NCBI GenBank assembly: GCA_016000265.1
Contig: JAECRL010000007.1
Span: 62,001 to 126,000 of the forward strand
Origin: Burkholderiales bacterium
Lineage (GTDB): Bacteria > Pseudomonadota > Gammaproteobacteria > Burkholderiales > Burkholderiaceae_C
DNA length: 64,000 nucleotides
Direction of reading: 5' to 3'
The notes beneath the pieces are model-generated. The model was given only the letters and a program-made list of their open reading frames with translations, was not told the origin of the DNA and searched no databases. Each line of letters starts with the position of its first letter. Within the stretch, counting starts at the first letter, position 1. Made by a program: the position numbers and the translations under genes. This document shows, piece by piece, positions 57,164-64,000 of this stretch.

Positions 57164-58210
57164 TCAGGTCCGCAGGACGATCTTGCCCACGTGGGCGCGG
57201 GACTCCATCACACGGTGGGCCTGCGCCGCCTGATCCAGCGGCCACACCTCGTGCACGTGGGGCACGCAGCGCCCCGCCGACCACACCGGGCCCAGGTGCT
57301 GGCGCAGCTCGCGCGCGATGGCAGCCTTCTCATCGGGCGTGCGCCCGCGCAGCGTCGAGCCGGTCACCACCAGGCGCTTGAGCAGGATGGGCGTCAGGCT
57401 GAACTCGCCGACGCGGTCGCCACCCATGAAGCCGATCAGCAGCAAGCGCCCGTCGCGCCGCAGGACCTGCAGGTTGCGCTCGAACGCCGAGGCCCCCAGG
57501 ATGTCGAGCACCAGGTCGACGCCGCGGCCCTCGCTCCAGGCCATGGCCTCGGGCAGGAAGTCCTGGCTGCGGTGGTCGATGCTGCGCTCCGCGCCAAAGC
57601 CTCGCGCCGCCTCGCCCTTCTCAGGCCCCCCGTCGGTGGAGATGGCGCGCAAGCCAAACTCCCGCGCCAGCATCAAGGCGGTGGAGCCGATGCCGCTGGT
57701 GCCGCCGTGAACCAGCAGGCTCTCGCCGGCCTTCGCGCGGCCCATCATGAACAGGTTGGCCCACACGGTGAAAAAGGTCTCGGGCAGGGCGGCCGCCTGC
57801 TCCAGGCTGAAGCCCGGCGGCACCGGCAGCAACTGGGCCGCGGGCACCAGGCAGAACTCGGCGTAGCCGCCGCCATCGGTCAGGCCGCAGACCGCGTCGC
57901 CCAACCGCACGCCCGCCGCCTCACCGGCGCCGCCACCCTCACCCACACCCACACCCTCACCCAGCGCCACCACCTCGCCGGCCACCTCCAGGCCCGGCAC
58001 CGGCGTGACGCCCGGCGGCATGGGGTAGAGGCCACGGCGCTGCAACACGTCGGGGCGGTTGACGCCCGCTGCGGCCACGCGGACCAGCACCTGGCCAGGC
58101 CCCGGTTCGGGCACGGGCACCTGACGCGGCACCAGGACCTCGGGGCCACCGGGGCGCAGGATGCCGATTTCGGTCATCCGGTCGGGCAGGAAGCGAGGCG
58201 AGGCGGGCAT
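57164..58210 (-). CDS. NAD(P)H:quinone oxidoreductase (MDR superfamily)
   Basis: The 348-residue product is a zinc-independent medium-chain reductase of the quinone reductase/PIG3 type: PGPGQVLVRVAAAGVNRPDV (about residues 32-51), LPETFFTVWANLF and LVHGGTSGIGSTALMLAREF (cofactor motif). A glycine-rich insert GEGVGVGEGGGAGEAA lies at about 88-103 where family members have a shorter turn; the DNA shows short GGGTGT-like repeats there. The start is set at MPASPRFLPD. Confidence 0.88.
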   Translation of the reverse strand: MPASPRFLPDRMTEIGILRPGGPEVLVPRQVPVPEPGPGQVLVRVAAAGVNRPDVLQRRGLYPMPPGVTPVPGLEVAGEVVALGEGVGVGEGGGAGEAAGVRLGDAVCGLTDGGGYAEFCLVPAAQLLPVPPGFSLEQAAALPETFFTVWANLFMMGRAKAGESLLVHGGTSGIGSTALMLAREFGLRAISTDGGPEKGEAARGFGAERSIDHRSQDFLPEAMAWSEGRGVDLVLDILGASAFERNLQVLRRDGRLLLIGFMGGDRVGEFSLTPILLKRLVVTGSTLRGRTPDEKAAIARELRQHLGPVWSAGRCVPHVHEVWPLDQAAQAHRVMESRAHVGKIVLRT

Positions 58211-58253
58211 GGCGTTGAACTCCGTGACGCGGCGATGGCCCGATTGTGTCGGC

Positions 58254-59327
58254 TCAATCCTCTTCCAGCTTGGTGCCGCACTCCGCATCGGCCGGGTTGA
58301 TGTGGCAGCGCACGCGCTTGAGCACCTTCAGGCCACGCTTGTCGTACAGCCCCTGTTGCGCCAGCTGAATGCGCGACTCGCGCAGCAGCAGCGTGTACTT
58401 GACGGCGTCGTCCGGATCCAGGTCCACCCACTGCGAGGGCGGGATGGTGGTGTCGGCGCGGCGGATGAGCTGCAGCATGCGGTCGAACTGCGCGGCCCAG
58501 AAGGTGCGCGACTTGGCGCCGAAGCCTTCGGGGAAGCGGTCGTGGCGGATGATCATCTGATAGGACACGAGCAGCAGCGGGAAGCGCACGACGCCGCCCT
58601 TGCTGCCCAGGCCCTTGTGCAGCTCCAGCGGCTGGTAGGCGATGGTGGGCGCGGCCATCATGTCGGCCAGCCCCCCGTTGAACTTCAGGTGGAAATTGGA
58701 GATCGTGGCCGACACCGGCACGGCCTTGATGCGCTGGATCATGGCCGCTTGAGCGCGGTCGTAATCGAAGGCCACGATGCGCTTGCCCGCCAGGGCCTCG
58801 ACCGAGCTGAGCTTGCGGTCGTTGACGAAGGGGTAGGCGGCACCGGCCGGCGCGATGCCCGCGACCTCGTGCTCGCCGCTGGTCATCAGCTTGGCGACCT
58901 GGGGCGAGGGCGCCGCGTAGGTCTGAATCAGCTTGCGCATGACCTCGTAGGAGGCGGGCATGTCGACGTTGCCGTTGCGCACGATGGTGGTCGCACCCAG
59001 CGAGTCGATCGAGCCGGCGACGGCGTTGAACTGACGGGTGCGAAAGGCCGTGCCGACGAAGCCGTCGCACTGGCCGCTGCGGTAGGCCTCCAGGGCCGCG
59101 GCCTCGTCGTTGTAGCCTTTGAGCTCCAGCGTGACGCCCTCGCGCTGCATGGCCAGGGCGTGGTCGCGGACCATGTTGTAGAGGTCGCCAGAGGCGCCGA
59201 TGAAGTCGTAGACGCAGACCTTCTGGGCGGCCTGGGCGGCGGGGGCGAACAAGGCCAGCGCGCCCGCGACCGCGGCTGCGGCGGTGGTGGCGATCGTGGC
59301 GGCGGCAAAACGACGGGTCCGGATCAT
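58254..59327 (-). CDS. Periplasmic solute-binding-like protein (AdeT1/2 or DUF6091 type)
   Basis: The 357-residue product has a signal peptide (MIRTRRFAAATIATTAAAAV, cut near AAQA) and a periplasmic binding-protein fold: KVCVYDFIGASGDLYNMVRD at the N-terminus, GYNDEAAALEAYRSGQCDGFV, and FVNDRKLSSVEALAGKRIVAF. Family members are sometimes listed as RND transporter-associated (AdeT) but a substrate is not known. The start is ATG at 59327. No transporter genes are adjacent. Confidence 0.7.
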   Translation of the reverse strand: MIRTRRFAAATIATTAAAAVAGALALFAPAAQAAQKVCVYDFIGASGDLYNMVRDHALAMQREGVTLELKGYNDEAAALEAYRSGQCDGFVGTAFRTRQFNAVAGSIDSLGATTIVRNGNVDMPASYEVMRKLIQTYAAPSPQVAKLMTSGEHEVAGIAPAGAAYPFVNDRKLSSVEALAGKRIVAFDYDRAQAAMIQRIKAVPVSATISNFHLKFNGGLADMMAAPTIAYQPLELHKGLGSKGGVVRFPLLLVSYQMIIRHDRFPEGFGAKSRTFWAAQFDRMLQLIRRADTTIPPSQWVDLDPDDAVKYTLLLRESRIQLAQQGLYDKRGLKVLKRVRCHINPADAECGTKLEED

Positions 59328-59443
59328 GGCTGAACGTTGTCCCTGTGATGTGATTCGGACAACGATTGTCTCGCCCGTCGGGGCCCACGCGAGCCCGCCG
59401 GCGCGCGAAGATGTAACGACAGCCCGCCCCGGGCCCCTCCCGC

Positions 59444-60613
59444 TCAAAGGCGAACGAGTTTTTCGAGGGCGCGGCTCAGGGTATCTGCTGACTTGGCAAA
59501 GCAAAAGCGGATGACGCCGTGGTCGCGCCCGTCCGGGTAGAAGGCCGACACGGGGATGGCGGCCACGCCGTGCTCGCGCGTGAGGCGCTCGACGAAAGCG
59601 CGGTCGCCCTCGCCCGCGATGTCGGGGTGCTTGACGCACTGGAAGTAGGTGCCCTGGCAGGGCAGCAGCTCGAAGCGCGAACCCGACAAGGCCTGGCGAA
59701 AGACGTCGCGCTTGCCCTGATACAGCGCCAGCAGCTGCTCGTGCCAGCCGGGGCGTTGCATGAACGCGGCCAGCGCCACCTGCGAGGGCGTGTGCACCGT
59801 GAACACGATGAACTGGTGCGCCTTGCGAAACTCGGCCATCAACTCGCGCGGGGCCAGGGCGTAGGCCACCTTCCAGCCGGTGGCGTGGTAGGTCTTGCCG
59901 AAGCTGGAGACCACGACGCTGCGCTCGATCAGCTCGGGGTGGCGCATGACGCTTTCGTGGCGCACGCCGTCGTAGACCATGTGCTCGTAGACCTCGTCGG
60001 ACAGGATGACGATGTCGGTGCCCCGCACGATGTCGGCCAGGGCCTGCAGGTCCTCGGGCGTCCACACGCTGCCCGTCGGGTTGTGCGGGCTGTTGACGAT
60101 GATCATGCGCGTGCGCGGCGTGACCAGCGCGGCCACGGCGGCCCAGTCGGGGCGGTAGGCGGGCGGCGCCAGGTCGGCGTAGACCACCTTGCCGCCTTGC
60201 AGCTCGACCGACGGTGCGTAGCTGTCGTAGACCGGCGTGAAGGCGATGACCTCGTCGCCCGGGTGCACGAGCGCGGCGATGGCCGTGAACAAGGCCTGCG
60301 TGGCGCCCGCCGTGACCGTGACCTCGTGGGCCACGTCGTACTGCGCACCGTGCAGCCGCTCGACCTTGGCCGCGATCGCCTCGCGCAGCACGGGCAGCCC
60401 GGCCATGGGCGCGTACTGGTTGTGGCCGGCGCGCGCGGCCGCGTCAAGCAGGTCGAGCAACTCGGCCGGCGCATCGAAGTCCGGGAAGCCCTGCGACAGG
60501 TTGATGGCGCCGTGCTGCTGCGCCAGCGCCGACATGACGGTGAAGATGGTCGTGCCGACGGCGGGCAGGCGGGAGCGCAAGGGCGGGGCGAAGTGGGGGG
60601 CGAGCTGGGGCAT
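59444..60613 (-). CDS. Pyridoxal phosphate aminotransferase (methionine aminotransferase YbdL type)
   Basis: The 389-residue product is a class I/II fold type I aminotransferase. It shows INLSQGFPDFDAP, the PLP aspartate/tyrosine region ILSDEVYEHMVYDG, the Schiff-base lysine in SSFGKTYHATGWKVAYA and the distal arginine in IRFCFAK. The closest family is the methionine (YbdL-like) aminotransferases, also active on aromatic amino acids. It follows no operon partner. Confidence 0.87.
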   Translation of the reverse strand: MPQLAPHFAPPLRSRLPAVGTTIFTVMSALAQQHGAINLSQGFPDFDAPAELLDLLDAAARAGHNQYAPMAGLPVLREAIAAKVERLHGAQYDVAHEVTVTAGATQALFTAIAALVHPGDEVIAFTPVYDSYAPSVELQGGKVVYADLAPPAYRPDWAAVAALVTPRTRMIIVNSPHNPTGSVWTPEDLQALADIVRGTDIVILSDEVYEHMVYDGVRHESVMRHPELIERSVVVSSFGKTYHATGWKVAYALAPRELMAEFRKAHQFIVFTVHTPSQVALAAFMQRPGWHEQLLALYQGKRDVFRQALSGSRFELLPCQGTYFQCVKHPDIAGEGDRAFVERLTREHGVAAIPVSAFYPDGRDHGVIRFCFAKSADTLSRALEKLVRL

Positions 60614-60643
60614 GGGGGCAGCATAGCGCCGCCCACTCCCCCT

Positions 60644-61987
60644 TCAGTAACCGCGTGTCGCCAGCTCGGCCACCAGGTCCTCGTACACGCCGATGCGGCT
60701 GAATCGGAAGGCGCTGTTGTCCTCGCCGCGACAAGACGCCCGGCCCCCATCCATGCCGGCGATCAGGTAGTCGCTGAAGGCCATGTGGTACATCCCGGGG
60801 TGGGGTCGCTTGGGGTCCAGGGACGTGGCCGACAGCGGGCGCGCCACCACCGGCGTGGCGCCCCCGGTGCCGTTGCGCCCGTAGGTCGTGAAGCGCTGCG
60901 ACTCCACCGAGATGTTGCCGTCGTTGGGGCCCTCTTTGGCCATCAGGTAGCGCCAGATCAGCTGGTGCTTGCTGTGGCACGGGTGACGCGGGTCGTTGAT
61001 GGTGATGCTGAAGCTTTGGTAGAGGATGGGGTGCTCGGGGTCTTCAGGAAAGCGGTGGCGCTCGTTGAAGCTGGCGGGGCAGCTGCGCCCGCGCGTGGGC
61101 TTGCAGCGCACGTCGGTGGAGTCGAGCATGTAGCGCTGCGAGAGGTTGATCATGGCGTTGCCGCCATCGGTCACCAGTTTGCGGTCGATGCGCCAGGACT
61201 GCAGGGTCAGCAGCGCGTCGAACACCCCGGCCCGGCAGGCGTCGCTGAGGCAGGCGGCGGTGAGGTCCAGGTAGAGGTCCACCTGCGCCGTGCCCTTGTT
61301 GGCGCCCGCCAGGCTGCTCCAGCTGGCCACGTGTCGGTGCATCGGCAGGCCGCTGTGCTCGTTGCGCAGGGCCACCATCATGTAGCGCGAGTCCACGCAC
61401 CCTTGCGAGTGGCAGATGATGTTGAACTGCAGCCCTTTGAGGCAGGCCGCCTCGGAGTCGAAGCCCTGCTGCGAGCGCAGGCCGGGGTGGGCGCAATGGC
61501 GCGCCATGGCCAGGTGCAAGCCGTCCACCACCACCGGCTGCGGGCCCTCGCAGAGCATCTCCGTCAACGTGAGTCCGGCGCATTTTTTGTAGAGCAGGCG
61601 CCCGCGGACCTCGTGGGAGCCGAAGGCCACCTTGTCGGGCTGGTAGACCACCGCCCCGCGGCGCTCCAGCGCCCGCTGCACCCCGAAGGGGTCGAACTGG
61701 CCCCGGGCGTCGGCCTGGTCACCGCGGAAGGAGCGCGTGGTGTCGTTGCCGAAGGGGTGGGACAGCAGAATGGGCCAGCGGGTGACGAGGCTTCGCCCGG
61801 CGGCCGGGGCGAGCGGCCCCCGGTAGGCTGCGGCCTGCGGGTCGGATGGCGCCGCTTGTGCGGGCCGCTGGCCCCAGGCCACCAGCACGAGGAAGGCCGC
61901 CAGGATCACCCGCAACCAGCGTGCGCAGCGCTGCGCACGCTCGATGGAGGTCCCCAGGGAAACGCTTGGATGCGGATGGCCTTGCAT
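60644..61987 (-). CDS. Lipase-like alpha/beta hydrolase, exported
   Basis: The 447-residue product has a signal peptide (hydrophobic ILAAFLVLVAWG at about 29-40, AQAA cleavage) and an alpha/beta hydrolase core. WPILLSHPFGND occupies the oxyanion position and NIICHSQGCVDSRYMMV carries the nucleophile serine; a later SLAGANKGTAQVDLY fits lipase families. Several cysteines could form disulfides. I set the start at MQGHPHPSV because GGAGG lies just upstream. It follows the M28-like gene by 14 bases, so the two are one operon of exported hydrolases. Confidence 0.7.
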   Translation of the reverse strand: MQGHPHPSVSLGTSIERAQRCARWLRVILAAFLVLVAWGQRPAQAAPSDPQAAAYRGPLAPAAGRSLVTRWPILLSHPFGNDTTRSFRGDQADARGQFDPFGVQRALERRGAVVYQPDKVAFGSHEVRGRLLYKKCAGLTLTEMLCEGPQPVVVDGLHLAMARHCAHPGLRSQQGFDSEAACLKGLQFNIICHSQGCVDSRYMMVALRNEHSGLPMHRHVASWSSLAGANKGTAQVDLYLDLTAACLSDACRAGVFDALLTLQSWRIDRKLVTDGGNAMINLSQRYMLDSTDVRCKPTRGRSCPASFNERHRFPEDPEHPILYQSFSITINDPRHPCHSKHQLIWRYLMAKEGPNDGNISVESQRFTTYGRNGTGGATPVVARPLSATSLDPKRPHPGMYHMAFSDYLIAGMDGGRASCRGEDNSAFRFSRIGVYEDLVAELATRGY

Positions 61988-62001
61988 GACGCCCTCCTTT
62001 C

Positions 62002-63525
62002 TCACTGGCCGATCTGGTCGGCGGGCGTGCGGTCCAGCGTGTCCACCAGGTCGGCGAACACCTTGGCCACGGGCAACAGCTGGTCCTTGGCGACCTTGTC
62101 GAGCGTGTCGTCCTCGTCGTAGAGGTAGACCGGCGCGGCGATCAGGCTGGCCGAGGGCAGGCCGGCGCGACACCAGAAGGAGGCATCGGTCGGCAAGCCC
62201 ACGGTGTTGCACAGCAAGCCGGCCTTGAGCGTGACGCTGCGGCGCAGGTCGTGGTGGACCATCGAGGCGTGCAGTTCGCGGCGAACCTGGCGCGAGAAGT
62301 TGTTCATGATGCCCATGAGCTCGGGCTGCTCGCGCATGACCAGCTTGCCGTCCTTGATGACGCCTTGTTTGGCCACGTGCTCCAGCGTCACGCCAGCGAC
62401 GAGGCGGTAGGGCGTCTCCTTCTTGATCACGTACTTGTCGGTGAAGGCCTGGTGAACCTGGTAGCCGGTGAAGTGCGTGTCCATGGTGGCGAACAGCAAG
62501 GTCTTCTGGCGCTCGGCCAGCGGCTTGGAGGCCGCGTGCTGCAACTGCACCAGCAGGCTGCCCACGCCGCTGGCGTCCTCCACCGCCCCGCTGGAGACGG
62601 AGTCGTGGTGCGAGGTCATGAGGATGGTCTCCTGGGTGAGGCCAGGCAGCACCCCGACCACCGCGCGGCCTTCCACCTCGGTGCGCGAGCCCTCCAGCAC
62701 CAAGTTGGCCCGGGGGGCGCCGCCGGTGGCCTTCATGATGGCGCGCAGGGCCGCGCCGTCCGTCTTGGTGACCCAGACGCCAGGCAGCTTCATCTGCGTG
62801 CGGCGGTAGTACTCGTTGTGATAGCGGTTGCTGTCGTAGTAGTCGGAGAGCACGCCCACGAAGCCGATGGCGCCGGCCTCCTGGAGCTTTTCAACGACCT
62901 TGGAGAGGTTGGTGATGTAAGGGTTGGCCGTGAACAGGGTGGCGTCAAACAGGGTGAGCTTGGGGTCGTGGATGAAATCGACAAAAGGCAGGAAGGCCGC
63001 CGCCGACATCTGGAACTTCAGGTCGAAGACGACGACCTTGCCCTTGACGCGCTCCGGCGTGATGCGCAGGCCCGAGCCGTCGCCGACGTCGACCACCACG
63101 GCTTGCAGGCCACCCGGGCCGGTGGAGAACACGGAGGGCTTGTCGGGCGTGACGAAGGAGTAGGAGACGGGGAAGCTGTTGATGGTGCGGCCATTGACCG
63201 ACAGCGAAGACCGGTCGGCCTGCCACAACCAGCTGGTGGCGGTCTCGTAATGCACGTCCTGCAGGCCCAGGGCCTCGAACTGGCACTTCACGTAGGCGGC
63301 CGCCTTGCGACCGCCCTCGGTGCCCGTCAGGCGCTTGCCCAAGCGGGTGACGTCTTCGACCCACGAGAAGATGCGCTCGGTGTCGGGCATGCCCTGCGCT
63401 TGCGGGCTCAGGTCCCGTGGGCAGGGCGGGGCATCGGTGGCGGTGGCGCGGGCCAGGGGCGGGGCGGTCATCAAGGCGGCGGACACGAGGGTCAGGCCGA
63501 CGAGGGCGTTCAAGGTCTTGCGCAT
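62002..63525 (-). CDS. Exported M28-family peptidase-like protein with altered active site
   Basis: The 507-residue product has a signal peptide (MRKTLNALVGLTLVSAALMT), an inserted PA-like domain (about residues 120-260) and the M28 core. ILMTSHHDSVSSGAVEDASG aligns with the metal-binding His and Asp, but the catalytic glutamate pair is replaced by FATMDTHFTGYQ, the later aspartate by VTLEHVA and the last histidine by VYLYDEDDTLDKV. It is therefore a divergent member, possibly with changed or lost peptidase activity. AGGAG precedes the start. It heads the pair with the lipase-like gene. Confidence 0.72.
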   Translation of the reverse strand: MRKTLNALVGLTLVSAALMTAPPLARATATDAPPCPRDLSPQAQGMPDTERIFSWVEDVTRLGKRLTGTEGGRKAAAYVKCQFEALGLQDVHYETATSWLWQADRSSLSVNGRTINSFPVSYSFVTPDKPSVFSTGPGGLQAVVVDVGDGSGLRITPERVKGKVVVFDLKFQMSAAAFLPFVDFIHDPKLTLFDATLFTANPYITNLSKVVEKLQEAGAIGFVGVLSDYYDSNRYHNEYYRRTQMKLPGVWVTKTDGAALRAIMKATGGAPRANLVLEGSRTEVEGRAVVGVLPGLTQETILMTSHHDSVSSGAVEDASGVGSLLVQLQHAASKPLAERQKTLLFATMDTHFTGYQVHQAFTDKYVIKKETPYRLVAGVTLEHVAKQGVIKDGKLVMREQPELMGIMNNFSRQVRRELHASMVHHDLRRSVTLKAGLLCNTVGLPTDASFWCRAGLPSASLIAAPVYLYDEDDTLDKVAKDQLLPVAKVFADLVDTLDRTPADQIGQ

Positions 63526-63817
63526 CGGAGGGGCTCCTGAAGAAGGGCCGGCTGAACAGGCCGCCGGCGTGGGTTCATTCTTCGAGGGCCGCCTGGGCAC
63601 ACGTGAATCGGCTCTCGCCAATGTCTTTCTCATTTGTCGCCATGGCGCGCGACGGGCCAGCAAACGCACACGCATCCAGGCGGGTTGTCCCTGATGGGTG
63701 GCCTGCGGGGGACATTAGGGCTCACCACAATGTCAAGCGACTCGCAACCGTAACAAGATCCACATCAAGAACAACAGCGTCAGCCCAAGGCATGGCGCCA
63801 ACCTGGGGAGTTTCGCA

Positions 63818-64000
63818 ATGCGAAGTCTGGACACGGCGGCGCCCACGGTGCCCGTCAGTTATGTGCTCCTGGTGTTGCAACTGCTGGCCGAGAGGGGCGT
63901 GGACAAGCACCGCCTGCTGGCCGACTTGCCCATCACGGACGAGGTGCTCGGCCACCCCGACGGTCGCATCCCGCTGCTGACCGACTACGCCACGCTGTGC
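63818..64000 (+). CDS. AraC-family regulator, 5' part (runs off the window)
   Basis: The first 61 codons begin MRSLDTAAPTVPVSYVLLVL and contain LAERGVDKHRLLADLP, the start of the arabinose-binding-like N-domain seen in many Burkholderiales AraC regulators. The DNA-binding domain would lie beyond position 64000. It is divergent from the M28/lipase operon by about 292 bases and could regulate it. Confidence 0.6.
   Translation, partial: MRSLDTAAPTVPVSYVLLVLQLLAERGVDKHRLLADLPITDEVLGHPDGRIPLLTDYATLC

Overview
The window is a high-GC, densely packed bacterial chromosome segment. The layout tuf - tRNA-Trp - secE - nusG - rplKAJL, preceded by tRNA-Tyr, tRNA-Gly and tRNA-Thr, together with the protein sequences, points to a betaproteobacterium of the order Burkholderiales (Comamonadaceae / Sphaerotilaceae type). 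I cannot name the genus from sequence alone.

Layout. (1) 0.3-6.0 kb, minus strand: the translation/transcription core operon. A sigma70-like promoter precedes tRNA-Tyr-Gly-Thr-tuf. A terminator after nusG is followed at once by a new promoter for rplK-rplA-rplJ-rplL, and an L10-leader-like RNA lies before rplJ; rpoB must lie just left of the window. (2) 6.0-18.5 kb, minus strand: a ten-gene, tightly overlapping exopolysaccharide locus of Wzy-dependent type. It holds a GT2, a Wza-like lipoprotein, a Wzz-like protein with a degenerate BY-kinase domain, three GT4-type glycosyltransferases, a Tat-exported PslG/GH39-like glycosidase, a Wzy/ligase, a hexapeptide acyltransferase and a MurJ/Wzx-type flippase. 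(3) 18.8-29.8 kb: an outer-membrane barrel protein, ung, and a tryptophan block (trpC, trpD, trpG, trpE) split by an acyltransferase-3 gene and a GGDEF/EAL gene, then a chalcone-isomerase-like protein and gph. (4) 29.8-35.6 kb: a lower-GC accessory island with a DUF4145 protein, a small helix-turn-helix protein, a HicB-like antitoxin, a HicA-like protein, a prokaryotic viperin and a 901-residue ankyrin-repeat protein. (5) 35.8-49.6 kb: a Baeyer-Villiger-type monooxygenase, two tandem CPA2 cation/proton antiporters, a DUF1571 protein, a four-gene cluster that fits isoleucine/2-methyl-branched acyl-CoA degradation, and alkB - rubredoxin - ABC1/UbiB kinase-like genes. (6) 49.6-64 kb: a CapA-like protein, a fatty-acid hydroxylase, fumC, a second Baeyer-Villiger-type monooxygenase divergent from an AraC regulator, a YegD-type Hsp70, a quinone oxidoreductase, a periplasmic solute-binding-like protein, a methionine-type aminotransferase, a lipase-like protein, an M28-like protein and the start of another AraC regulator.

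The most interesting part is the island. The viperin gene (an antiviral radical-SAM enzyme) ends in a 4-base ATGA overlap with a HicA-like toxin gene. It is divergent from the large ankyrin protein across a 176-base gap whose centre carries a perfect 22-base inverted repeat. A HicB-like antitoxin gene meets the HicA-like gene tail to tail. I infer a composite defence module (viperin + toxin/antitoxin + ankyrin protein); only the gene content and arrangement are visible, the function is untested. Elsewhere the gene content (AlkB, rubredoxin, two monooxygenases, acyl-CoA oxidation genes) suggests a hydrocarbon- or lipid-degrading, capsule-producing bacterium.
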